This document shows positions 51,044 through 57,475 of a stretch of DNA of 64,000 bases, in pieces. Location: positions 434,001-498,000 of the forward strand of contig NZ_RBZQ01000003.1 of NCBI RefSeq assembly GCF_003640395.1, in the 5' to 3' direction. Position 1 is the first letter of the stretch, and the number at the start of each line of letters is the position of its first letter. Origin of the DNA: Stutzerimonas urumqiensis. Lineage in GTDB: Bacteria; Pseudomonadota; Gammaproteobacteria; Pseudomonadales; Pseudomonadaceae. The translations under genes were made by a program, and so were the position numbers. Under the pieces are notes generated by a model, which did not search any database, had not been told where the DNA came from, and saw only the letters and a list, made by a program, of their open reading frames with translations.

Positions 51044-51739
51044 ATGATTCCCGACCTACACGGATTCGGTGCCGCACTGCTTGCCGGTACCTGGATAACC
51101 ATTCAACTGGCCCTGGCATCGCTTGCCCTCGGGCTGGTGCTGGGCCTGCTCGGCGCCCTCGCCAAGACGTCGCCCTACCCCTTCTTCCGCTGGCTTGGCG
51201 GCACCTATTCGACCATCGTGCGCGGCGTGCCGGAGCTGCTGTGGGTCCTGCTGATCTACTTCGGCACGGTCAACATGGTTCGCGTACTGGGCGAGTCGCT
51301 GGGCATCGAGCGGCTCGCCCTCAGCCCGTTCGCGGCCGGCACCATCGCGCTGGGACTCTGCTTCGGGGCCTACGCCACCGAGGTATTCCGTGGCGCACTG
51401 CTGGCCATTCCGAAGGGCCACCGTGAAGCAGGCCTGGCCCTCGGGCTGGGCAAGCGCCGCATCTTCTGGCGGCTGATCCTGCCGCAGATGTGGCGCATCG
51501 CGCTGCCAGGCCTGGGCAACCTGTTCATGATCCTGATGAAAGACACCGCGCTGGTCTCGGTCATCGGCCTGGAAGAGGTCATGCGCACCTCGCAGATCGC
51601 GGTGACCGCGAGCAAGGAGCCGTTCACCTTCTTCCTGGTGGCGGCGCTGATCTACCTGTGCCTGACGATCGTCGCGATGACCGGCATGTACTTTCTCGAA
51701 CGCCGGGCCGGGCGCGGCTTCTCCAGGAGCGCGACATGA
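51044..51739 (+). CDS. Amino-acid ABC transporter permease (HisQ-like)
   Basis: Encodes 231 residues with five membrane helices. The EAA loop ('FRGALLAIPKGHREAGLALG') that contacts the ATPase is intact, as is the family motif 'IVRGVPELLWVLLIYFG'. Forms a heterodimer with the next gene's product. Stop overlaps the next ATG (ATGA). Confidence 0.95.
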   Translation: MIPDLHGFGAALLAGTWITIQLALASLALGLVLGLLGALAKTSPYPFFRWLGGTYSTIVRGVPELLWVLLIYFGTVNMVRVLGESLGIERLALSPFAAGTIALGLCFGAYATEVFRGALLAIPKGHREAGLALGLGKRRIFWRLILPQMWRIALPGLGNLFMILMKDTALVSVIGLEEVMRTSQIAVTASKEPFTFFLVAALIYLCLTIVAMTGMYFLERRAGRGFSRSAT

Positions 51740-52425
51740 GCTGGGAACTGTTGATCAAGTGGCTGCCGGACTTCCTCGAGGGGGCCTGGCTCACGCTGCA
51801 GCTGGTGGGTGTATCGGTGATCGCCGGGCTGCTGTTCGCCTTGCCGCTGGGCATTGCACGCGCTTCGCGCCACCCGCTGGTGCGGGCACTTCCCTACGGT
51901 TACATCTTCTTCTTCCGCGGCACGCCGCTGCTGGTCCAGCTGTTTCTGGTCTATTACGGCCTGGCGCAGTTCGAGGTGATACGCCAGAGCTTCCTCTGGA
52001 CGTATCTGCGCGATCCGTACTGGTGCGCCGTCATCACCATGACCATGCATACGGCGGCCTATATCGCCGAAATCCTGCGCGGCGCGATCCAATCCGTGCC
52101 ACAGGGGGAAGTCGAAGCCGCGCGTGCGCTCGGCATGTCGCGCAGCCAGACGCTCTGGCACATCCTCCTGCCGCGTGCGGCGCGCATCGGCCTGCCGGCC
52201 TACAGCAACGAGGTGATCCTAATGCTCAAGGCCAGCGCGCTGGCCAGTACCATCACGCTCCTCGAACTGACCGGCATGGCGCGCAAGGTCGCGGCGCGCA
52301 CCTACATGTATGAAGAGATGTTCCTGGTGGCGGGGGTGATCTACCTGATCATCGCCTTCGCCCTGATGCAGGGCTTCAAGCAGCTCGAACGCTGGTTGCG
52401 TGTCGACGCCTGTCAGGGCCGCTGA
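51736..52425 (+). CDS. Amino-acid ABC transporter permease (HisM-like)
   Basis: Encodes 229 residues; start at 51736 overlaps the previous stop. Motifs 'FFRGTPLLVQLFLVYYGLAQ' and the EAA loop 'ILRGAIQSVPQGEVEAARAL' match HisM. Second half of the transmembrane channel. Confidence 0.95.
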   Translation: MSWELLIKWLPDFLEGAWLTLQLVGVSVIAGLLFALPLGIARASRHPLVRALPYGYIFFFRGTPLLVQLFLVYYGLAQFEVIRQSFLWTYLRDPYWCAVITMTMHTAAYIAEILRGAIQSVPQGEVEAARALGMSRSQTLWHILLPRAARIGLPAYSNEVILMLKASALASTITLLELTGMARKVAARTYMYEEMFLVAGVIYLIIAFALMQGFKQLERWLRVDACQGR

Positions 52426-52434
52426 GCCGGCATC

Positions 52435-53634
52435 GTGACGTTCACCGAACTCGTCGACCGCTTCCGGGCGGTCGACGCCTTCCTCGTTCAGCATCAAGCG
52501 CTGTGGCGGCCACGACCATTCACATACCGGGTGCTGCCCTGGGAGGCGAGCCACCCGGCGCTCGCCAGCTGGCTACGCGAGCGCACACTGGAACAGGCGG
52601 AGGCGGCGCACCGGGAGCCGACATCGCTGGAGGCACCAGAACCCTTTCCGACGCTGGCACGACAGGCCCTCGAGGCAAGCCGGCTGCCCGAGCTGCCCGT
52701 CGCACGGCTGATCGGCGGTACCGACGAACCACCCGCTGGCGTGCCGGGCCGCAAGTGGCAGCAGGTGCGTGCCTTCGGCGCCCATCTGCCACGCCATGAC
52801 GGCCCTCGCCACTGGCTCGACTGGTGCGCAGGCAAGGGGCACCTGGGCCGTCATCTCTGGCAAGAAGGCGACCAACTCACCTGCCTGGAATGGGACCCGG
52901 CGCTCTGCGCCGCCGGCAAAAGCGTGAGTGTTGCGCAGGGGGTTGCGGCGGTTCACCGATGCCAGGATGTGATGGCCGACTCTGCCAGCGAGCTGCTCAC
53001 CGGCACCTGGCCTGTCGCCCTGCACGCATGCGGCGACCTGCACGTCCGGTTGATCGAAGCAGCCATCGCAGGACGGGTCGATGCCCTGGCGGTCGCACCC
53101 TGCTGCTACAACCGAACGCAGGATGAGCACTACCGTCCACGCTCCCAGACGGCGACCCATTCCCCGCTGACGCTTTCGCGCGATGACCTGGGCCTGCCAC
53201 TGAGCGAAACCGTGACGGCCGGCGCACGGGAACGTCGCCAGCGCGACCAATCGATGGCCTGGCGGCTGGCGTTCGATCACCTGCAGCGTCAGCTGCGCAA
53301 ACAGGACAGCTACCTGCCGACTCCTTCCCTGCCTGTCGCCTGGCTGAAGCAGCCCTTCGCCCGCTACTGCGAGCATCTGGCACAGCTGAAGGGTCTGGCC
53401 GTGCCCCACGCCCAGGATTGGCAACGACTCGAAGCCATCGGCTGGCGACGCCTGGCCGAAGTACGCAACCTCGAGCTGGTGCGCGGATTGTTTCGCCGTC
53501 CCCTGGAAACCTGGCTACTGCTCGATCGCGCACTGCTGCTGGCCGAGAACGGCTATGAGGTGCTGCTCGGCACCTTCTGCCCCTCCCGCCTCACACCCCG
53601 CAACGCCATGCTTGTCGCCCGACGGATTCGATAA
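52435..53634 (+). CDS. SAM-dependent methyltransferase (Methyltransf_32-like)
   Basis: Encodes 399 residues from a GTG start 9 bp after the permease stop. The first ~110 residues are Ala/Glu-rich and unrecognised. The methyltransferase core begins near residue 125: motif I 'LDWCAGKGHLGRHL', then 'ALHACGDLHVRLIEA' and 'ALAVAPCCYN', the pattern of the RRNAD1/METTL25-like (Methyltransf_32) fold, mostly described in eukaryotes. Substrate unknown; RNA or protein are both possible. Close spacing suggests co-transcription with the ABC genes, though a functional link is not obvious. Confidence 0.82.
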   Translation: MTFTELVDRFRAVDAFLVQHQALWRPRPFTYRVLPWEASHPALASWLRERTLEQAEAAHREPTSLEAPEPFPTLARQALEASRLPELPVARLIGGTDEPPAGVPGRKWQQVRAFGAHLPRHDGPRHWLDWCAGKGHLGRHLWQEGDQLTCLEWDPALCAAGKSVSVAQGVAAVHRCQDVMADSASELLTGTWPVALHACGDLHVRLIEAAIAGRVDALAVAPCCYNRTQDEHYRPRSQTATHSPLTLSRDDLGLPLSETVTAGARERRQRDQSMAWRLAFDHLQRQLRKQDSYLPTPSLPVAWLKQPFARYCEHLAQLKGLAVPHAQDWQRLEAIGWRRLAEVRNLELVRGLFRRPLETWLLLDRALLLAENGYEVLLGTFCPSRLTPRNAMLVARRIR

Positions 53635-53652
53635 AGGCAGGCAACTCAACGG

Positions 53653-53680
53653 TTTACTCCGCTCGCCCACTCGCTATAAT
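53653..53680 (+). promoter_or_regulatory. Promoter of tRNA-Thr
   Basis: TTTACT (53653-53658) and a perfect TATAAT (53675-53680) are 16 bp apart; the tRNA begins 12 bp further on, after a GCGCCC discriminator. Confidence 0.8.
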
Positions 53681-53692
53681 GGCGCCCTTCTT

Positions 53693-53768
<76 letters not shown>

Positions 53769-53776
53769 TAAAAATC

Positions 53777-53807
53777 AAAGGCTTACGCGAAAGCGTAGGC
53801 CTTTTTT
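53777..53807 (+). terminator. Terminator of tRNA-Thr
   Basis: AGGCTTACGC (53779-53788) pairs with GCGTAGGCCT (53792-53801, one G-T pair) across GAA, followed by TTTTTT. Confidence 0.88.
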
Positions 53808-53825
53808 GTTGGCAAAATTTGGCTT

Positions 53826-53863
53826 GGGGTAGGATTGGGGTAGGGATTTGACACCCCCTACCC
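53826..53863. repeat. GGGGTAGG direct repeats and hairpin at the island's left edge
   Basis: GGGGTAGG at 53826-53833 is repeated at 53837-53844, and GGGTAGGG (53838-53845) pairs with CCCTACCC (53856-53863). GC drops from here on. The spot, 60 bp past tRNA-Thr, is where an att scar or integrase-binding arm sites would be. No second copy of the tRNA 3' end was found to the right. Confidence 0.4.
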
Positions 53864-54131
53864 AGCTGGTTAGAAAAATTTCGCGTCGCCCATATACCGT
53901 TCGTCTTGAATTTATCGTGGCCCAGGTCATCTTGGCGCGAATTTCCTAGCTACCCTAAAATCGCCAGGCGCATTCTTAGTCATCTTGAAGGCCATTCATG
54001 GCGAAGGCCTTTTCCGCCCGAATGCCGTAAAGTAGGGTCTTGCACAGCCCATGAGAGCTGAATAGTGTGAATGAGCGGGTCAACAGACCTGACTCCAGGA
54101 TCACTAGCACCATGAGGCAACTCGTTATGGT

Positions 54132-54256
54132 GGCTGTATGCGGGGCGCTTCGGCGCGCCGAGTTCCTTGAGTCTCGGTCTTCCACACCCGTATGCAGCCG
54201 CCACCCCTCGTGTGGAAGCGATAGGTGGCTGCCTCTAAAACTCAAGAGGTCACCCT
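54132..54256 (+). ncRNA. Structured leader, C4-antisense-like candidate
   Basis: The 488-bp stretch after tRNA-Thr has no convincing gene, but its right end is highly structured. CTTGAGT (54166-54172 region) pairs with ACTCAAG (54240-54246), enclosing TCCACAC (54181-54187) paired with GTGTGGA (54210-54216). TGGCTGTATGCGGGG (54132-54146) is complementary, with gaps, to CCGTATGCAGCCGCCA (54188-54203). The layout, just before a small ORF and upstream of an antirepressor-like gene, recalls the C4 antisense RNA of phage P1 and relatives. I recall similar leaders in Pseudomonas prophages but could not verify this. Confidence 0.45.
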
Positions 54257-54544
54257 ATGCGCCAGAGCAACTCATCCCCGGGTTTTACCCCGCTACATGC
54301 CGACGAGCACAACAGCCTGCTTGGCTATCGAAGCGATGCCCAAGCAGCCGAGCTCTATGATGAAGCCATGCAGCGACAGCATGCCGCCTTAGGCCTACTC
54401 TGCGCGCTCAGTGGTACATCCATTTTGAATGAGCTTTCAGACGAGCCACTAGGTGGATGCATGCAAGCGATTCGACTGCTGTGTAGCGATGCAGCAGGGC
54501 TGTACACAGCAGCATGGGAGAGCATGCTGCGAGGCGCCGCCTAA
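54257..54544 (+). CDS. Small island protein of unknown function
   Basis: Encodes 95 residues. AAGAGGTCACCCT precedes the ATG, a good ribosome site placed at the base of the leader stem, so folding could hide it. The central part is helical ('AAELYDEAMQRQHAALGLLC', 'GCMQAIRLLCSDAAGLYTAA'), resembling in style the small DUF3077-type proteins behind similar leaders in Pseudomonas islands; not a firm match. No membrane segment or enzyme motif. Confidence 0.6.
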   Translation: MRQSNSSPGFTPLHADEHNSLLGYRSDAQAAELYDEAMQRQHAALGLLCALSGTSILNELSDEPLGGCMQAIRLLCSDAAGLYTAAWESMLRGAA

Positions 54545-54643
54545 AGCACAGTGACCTCGGGCAAGGGGTGCAGCTCATCTCATCCGCCCGGGCTCCAAGC
54601 CAGGCCCTCACAACACTCTAGTAACTGGGCAATATTCGGAGCG

Positions 54644-54654
54644 CCCCCCCCCCC
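54644..54654. repeat. C11 homopolymer flanked by CGGAGCG repeats
   Basis: A run of eleven C residues lies between two copies of CGGAGCG (54637-54643 and 54654-54660). It is in a 148-bp non-coding gap. Such runs vary in length in replication and in sequencing, so the exact count may not be reliable. Confidence 0.6.
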
Positions 54655-54674
54655 GGAGCGAACCGCGCGTCCAT

Positions 54675-54715
54675 TTTCAAAAGGGACAGGTGTTACTCAC
54701 CTGACCCTTTTGAAA
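54675..54715. terminator. 18-bp inverted repeat spanning the HTH gene's stop codon
   Basis: TTTCAAAAGGGACAGGTG (54675-54692) and CACCTGACCCTTTTGAAA (54698-54715) pair at 17 of 18 positions around TTACT. The stop codon of the leftward HTH gene sits in the loop, so the last seven codons form one arm. Probably a terminator, possibly a target for the encoded repressor. Confidence 0.65.
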
Positions 54716-54956
54716 CCGAAAGCTCATCTTCAAATCGCTGCACAAACTCAACAAGACCGATGTTCAGCGCAATGCAGATATCGCGCAGCTGAACAAGATC
54801 GAGACGACGCAGACCGCGCTCGATGTCGCTCGCGAAAGACTGCGGACGTTCAAGCGCCTGAGCAAACTGCATCTGGGTCAAACCAGCCTCCACCCTGCAC
54901 TGCTTCAGCAGCCTGAGCAGCACCAGATTTTCTTCTCGATACACCGACTTTTCCAA
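54693..54956 (-). CDS. XRE-family helix-turn-helix repressor-like protein
   Basis: Encodes 87 residues if translation starts at the TTG at 54956, which has GAGGTGG about 8 bases upstream; a GTG five codons earlier (54971) lacks such a site. The HTH_3 domain spans about residues 18-72: 'LLRLLKQCRVEAGLTQMQFA', 'RPQSFASDIERGLRRLDLVQ', 'LRDICIALNIGLVEFVQRFE'. Opposite to its neighbours, as prophage-type repressors are. Likely controls the divergent rightward genes from the AT-rich 110-bp gap to 55066. Confidence 0.85.
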   Translation of the reverse strand: MEKSVYREENLVLLRLLKQCRVEAGLTQMQFAQALERPQSFASDIERGLRRLDLVQLRDICIALNIGLVEFVQRFEDELSVSKGSGE

Positions 54957-55066
54957 CGGGGACCACCTCACAGCTTGACAGTCTGCAAGGGTATATCTAA
55001 TCTACAGTTATCGGATTATCAGTTACTCCGATTATCCTGATTATCCCTTTTTCAAGGAATCACTCG
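54957..55066. promoter_or_regulatory. AT-rich divergent control region of the island
   Basis: Holds repeated GATTATC-like words: GGATTATCAG near 55012-55021, CGATTATCCTG near 55029-55039 and GATTATCCC near 55038-55047. Spaced about 10-17 bp, they look like operator half-sites for the HTH protein (inference). CAAGGAATCACTCG is the ribosome site for 55067. Confidence 0.4.
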
Positions 55067-55558
55067 ATGAACACCACGGCACAACCCTCTTCCCCAAGCC
55101 CGAAGCTTCAGCTCACGTTGAACAAGCAAACGCTAGAAATCCACATGGAGCTGAACGCTCTACTCACCTCCTTCGGCGCACCAACCGACTTGGCCCAGGT
55201 TGCCGCTACGGCATGGGAACGCGATCTGCTGATCGAAGATGACACTGAATCTAAATCCACGCTGCACTACCTGCCGGCCCGACTGATTCCAGCGTTCATT
55301 GATCAGATCCTTGATCAACTGAGCGTTGAGAGTAGCGCGGCTGCCATCCAGTTCAGGGATGGCTTCCGTGCACTAGGGGCAAGCACCAACAAGCTCATCA
55401 CGCTGACGCAGACCAACAGGCCCGAAGTGCTCGACCTCATGCAGCAATGGATGGAAATGGCCCCGGCCAGCTATGCACTGCACGAACTCATCGCTGCGCA
55501 ATTTAAGCGCTCGACAGCCTTTGCCCCGAACCCAGCCACCACCCAAGGGGGCCAGTAA
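55067..55558 (+). CDS. Island protein of unknown function, 163 residues
   Basis: Encodes 163 residues; AAGGAATCACTCG precedes the start. A polar N-terminus is followed by a mostly helical body ('HMELNALLTSFGAPTDLAQV', 'RLIPAFIDQILDQLSVESSA', 'LITLTQTNRPEVLDLMQQWM'). No signal peptide, membrane segment or known motif. Four bases separate it from the antirepressor-like gene, so the two are probably co-transcribed. I do not recognise it. Confidence 0.6.
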   Translation: MNTTAQPSSPSPKLQLTLNKQTLEIHMELNALLTSFGAPTDLAQVAATAWERDLLIEDDTESKSTLHYLPARLIPAFIDQILDQLSVESSAAAIQFRDGFRALGASTNKLITLTQTNRPEVLDLMQQWMEMAPASYALHELIAAQFKRSTAFAPNPATTQGGQ

Positions 55559-55562
55559 TCCG

Positions 55563-56294
55563 ATGCGCACATCCAAAATCAAAATTCAGGGGCTGACTAT
55601 CCCTTATCTGATCGGCAGCGACAGTGAGCGCTACTGGCCAATGCGGCCGATATGCGAAGCAATGGGGCTGAACTGGCACTCTCAAGCAGCCAAGATGCAT
55701 CCCCCTCGATACAGCCCTCGTGAGCATGATGTATCCCTGCCAGGCCAGCCTCTTATGAAGCGGGCGCTGTGCCTGCCCCAGTCAGAGTTTGAGTTCTGGC
55801 TGAAAAGCTTGAGCTCGCGCAAGGTGTCCCCAGTCGTTCGGCGGCATCTCGATCAGTTACGCACTCACTTTTTTGGCGGAACAACGACTGTGGAGGAACA
55901 GCCCCCAGTGCCAGCAACAGCTGCTGCGTCAGTAGTCCTGAACCGAATTCTGAACTGGCGAGCGCAGCAGACAGCCCCATCTAACCGCCCGGAACTGCTC
56001 AAACAGATTGCCGACCAATTCCGAGAGAAGAACGGTTTTGAAATTGCCGCAGTCCAAGACCATCAACTGCGTGCATCAGTCGCATCGCTCAGCACGATCA
56101 TCTATCAGCATGATCGCTTGAAGACACCAAGCCAGATGCCGATTTCGCAGCGTGTCGATGCGATCATCAAATCCATTGTTGATGCCCGCCCCCAACGCAT
56201 CCATCTGCTCGACGCAGACTTTGCGGCACTGATGTGCGGTGTCGAGCTTGAGCAGCAGCACCACAGCAGCATCGCTCAACAGGGGAAACCCTAG
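55563..56294 (+). CDS. Phage antirepressor-like protein (P22_AR_N-type domain)
   Basis: Encodes 243 residues from ATG 55563. The N-terminal ~110 residues match the antirepressor N-domain layout: 'YWPMRPICEAMGLNWHSQAA', 'RALCLPQSEFEFWLKSLSSR', 'KVSPVVRRHLDQLRTHFF'. In the family such domains bind repressors and relieve phage repression. The C-terminal part is unrecognised ('VILNRIL', 'QRVDAIIKSIVDARPQRIHL'). With the C4-like leader and the HTH gene it would form an immunity circuit like the P1 c4-ant system; that link is inference. Confidence 0.75.
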   Translation: MRTSKIKIQGLTIPYLIGSDSERYWPMRPICEAMGLNWHSQAAKMHPPRYSPREHDVSLPGQPLMKRALCLPQSEFEFWLKSLSSRKVSPVVRRHLDQLRTHFFGGTTTVEEQPPVPATAAASVVLNRILNWRAQQTAPSNRPELLKQIADQFREKNGFEIAAVQDHQLRASVASLSTIIYQHDRLKTPSQMPISQRVDAIIKSIVDARPQRIHLLDADFAALMCGVELEQQHHSSIAQQGKP

Positions 56295-56391
56295 GGCATT
56301 GGCGCCCCCGACCTGTAGCTCCTTTCGCGAACGACTTGACTGCTGGCAGGCTGGACGTCGCCAGGCGGGTCGAGAAGACCATCGAGAAACC

Positions 56392-56790
56392 ATGGACGCA
56401 TTGAACGAAATTACTGACTTGCTGTACGCAATGGGCGAGCCCATGCACGGCAGTGCCATGAGCGACGAAGAGGCTCTTGCCTATGCCAGACGGCATTTCC
56501 CCTACGGCAATTACTGCCTGGTGCGGGACTGGATCTGGGTGACGCTCGATGTCACTGAGGAGCAGCGTCTGCAACTGGTACAGACTCAGCGCGAACCCGC
56601 CCTGATCTATGCGCACACCGTGGTCTATGACAGCGAGCGGCGCTGGGATGTTGGTGACTTCGTACGGACATCGCTGCTGCACCAGTTCCACGAAGGGTTC
56701 CATTTCAAAACGCTAAACACCCTCTACTTGCTACTGGGCCCTGGTACACGCAAATATGCCAAGGCTGAAACCGTAGCCCGCATTGTCTGA
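56392..56790 (+). CDS. DUF6957-like protein
   Basis: Encodes 132 residues from ATG 56392; an earlier in-frame start would overlap the preceding gene. The pattern 'YCLVRDWIWVTLDVTEEQRL', 'LIYAHTVVYDSERRWDVGDF', 'VRTSLLHQFHEGFHFKTLNT', 'LYLLLGPGTRKYA' agrees with small Pseudomonas island proteins I know as DUF6957. Function unknown. Last gene before the palindrome array. Confidence 0.7.
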   Translation: MDALNEITDLLYAMGEPMHGSAMSDEEALAYARRHFPYGNYCLVRDWIWVTLDVTEEQRLQLVQTQREPALIYAHTVVYDSERRWDVGDFVRTSLLHQFHEGFHFKTLNTLYLLLGPGTRKYAKAETVARIV

Positions 56791-56813
56791 CCGCATCTGA
56801 GCACTCACCCGCC

Positions 56814-56996
56814 TGCGACATAGCCTGCGTGTCGCAGGCAGGACTTACGACACTCTGGGAGTATCACAGGGCACCGATGCGACACGCATTGGCTGTCGCA
56901 AACTCTCGCTGCGACACACTGGCCATGTCGCATGCACCGGCTGCGATACACCTTGCATATCGCACATGCGGCTTGCGACACCCTTGCTGTGCCGAA
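56814..56996. repeat. Array of six 23-bp palindromes at exact 32-bp period
   Basis: TGCGACA and its reverse complement TGTCGCA alternate every 16 bp for twelve half-sites: 56814, 56830, 56846 (TACGACA), 56862 (TATCACA), 56878, 56894, 56910, 56926, 56942 (TGCGATA), 56958 (TATCGCA), 56974 and 56990 (TGCCGAA). The 9-bp spacers inside and between units all differ. In unit 5 both arms carry matching changes, so the palindrome is kept. The 32-bp period is not a multiple of three, so this is not coding. Placed between the DUF6957-like and recombinase genes; looks like a multi-site binding array (iteron, centromere or operator). Confidence 0.9.
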
Positions 56997-57057
56997 AGTG
57001 GCATTGGCAGTGCCTGATGAGGCGCCGAAAGCAGCCGTAACTGGCACTGCTCATATT

Positions 57058-57116
57058 GGTTATATTCCGATAGTAAACCATTAAATATCAGTCACTTAAT
57101 CGGAAAACTCATAACC
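57058..57116. promoter_or_regulatory. Inverted repeat in AT-rich DNA upstream of the recombinase
   Basis: GGTTATATTCCGAT (57058-57071) faces ATCGGAA (57099-57105) and ATAACC (57111-57116), a gapped inverted repeat around an AT-rich centre (TAAACCATTAAATATCAG). A shorter pair, GCAGTGCC (57007-57014) and GGCACTGC (57043-57050), lies just before. Possible operator or melting site. Confidence 0.5.
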
Positions 57117-57205
57117 AAATCACCTGCCACTGGCCAGCATTTTTGAATGCGCCGATTTCTGTTGCATCGACGATATGCAGCTTCGTGCTGCCGAGCTCGC
57201 CCCTT

Positions 57206-57461
57206 CAGCGCCATGGCGCTGGCTGCGTTTTGATTTTGATGACAAAAGGCTTGCGCGCGCTTTTGCTCACGGCGCACGCTGAATGTAGATGAAGCGTGTC
57301 GCGTGAGTGAGAGCGCGCACCTCTTACTCGCGGCGCGAGTAAGAGGGCGTTGTGGCAGTTCGGACGGAACGAGAAAAAACGAAGCGAAGGCGTAGTGCAT
57401 TTCAGTGTAGGCCGAACTGACACAACGCCTTTCGCGAAGCGGCTTAGCTTTGTCATCAAAA
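57206..57461. repeat. Nested inverted-repeat block in front of the recombinase gene
   Basis: Starts with the 16-bp perfect palindrome CAGCGCCATGGCGCTG (57206-57221). Then a 13-bp perfect inverted pair, TTTTGATGACAAA (57234-57246) and TTTGTCATCAAAA (57449-57461), bounds 228 bp holding three hairpins: CTCACGGCGCACGCT/AGCGTGTCGCGTGAG (57266-57280/57293-57307, imperfect), CCTCTTACTCG/CGAGTAAGAGG (57320-57330/57336-57346, perfect), and GGCGTTGTGGCAGTTCGG/CCGAACTGACACAACGCC (57346-57363/57412-57429, 17 of 18). Could be a MITE-like insert, a folded recombination site or a structured RNA leader. Confidence 0.85.
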
Positions 57462-57475
57462 CAACAAGAAGAGAG

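Noticed and set aside
53976..54245. Minus-strand ORF of 89 codons left of the small island gene
   Set aside because: It runs through the paired arms of the structured leader, has no ribosome site, and its translation shows no domain.
56814..56996. CRISPR array
   Set aside because: The repeated unit is a 7-bp motif alternating in orientation with 9-bp variable gaps. There are no 25-35-bp repeats with ~30-bp spacers, and no cas genes in the window.
56805..57081. Short ORFs on both strands across the palindrome array, with repeating Cys-Asp-Thr or Arg-His motifs
   Set aside because: A 32-bp period shifts the reading frame at each unit, so the apparent peptide repeats are a by-product of the DNA repeats. 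No ribosome site.
57412..57461. Integron attC site
   Set aside because: There is some resemblance in the hairpin and GCTTAG-like words, but the paired RYYYAAC/GTTRRRY core sites are not convincingly present and no integron integrase was recognised. Kept only as one option for the structured block.
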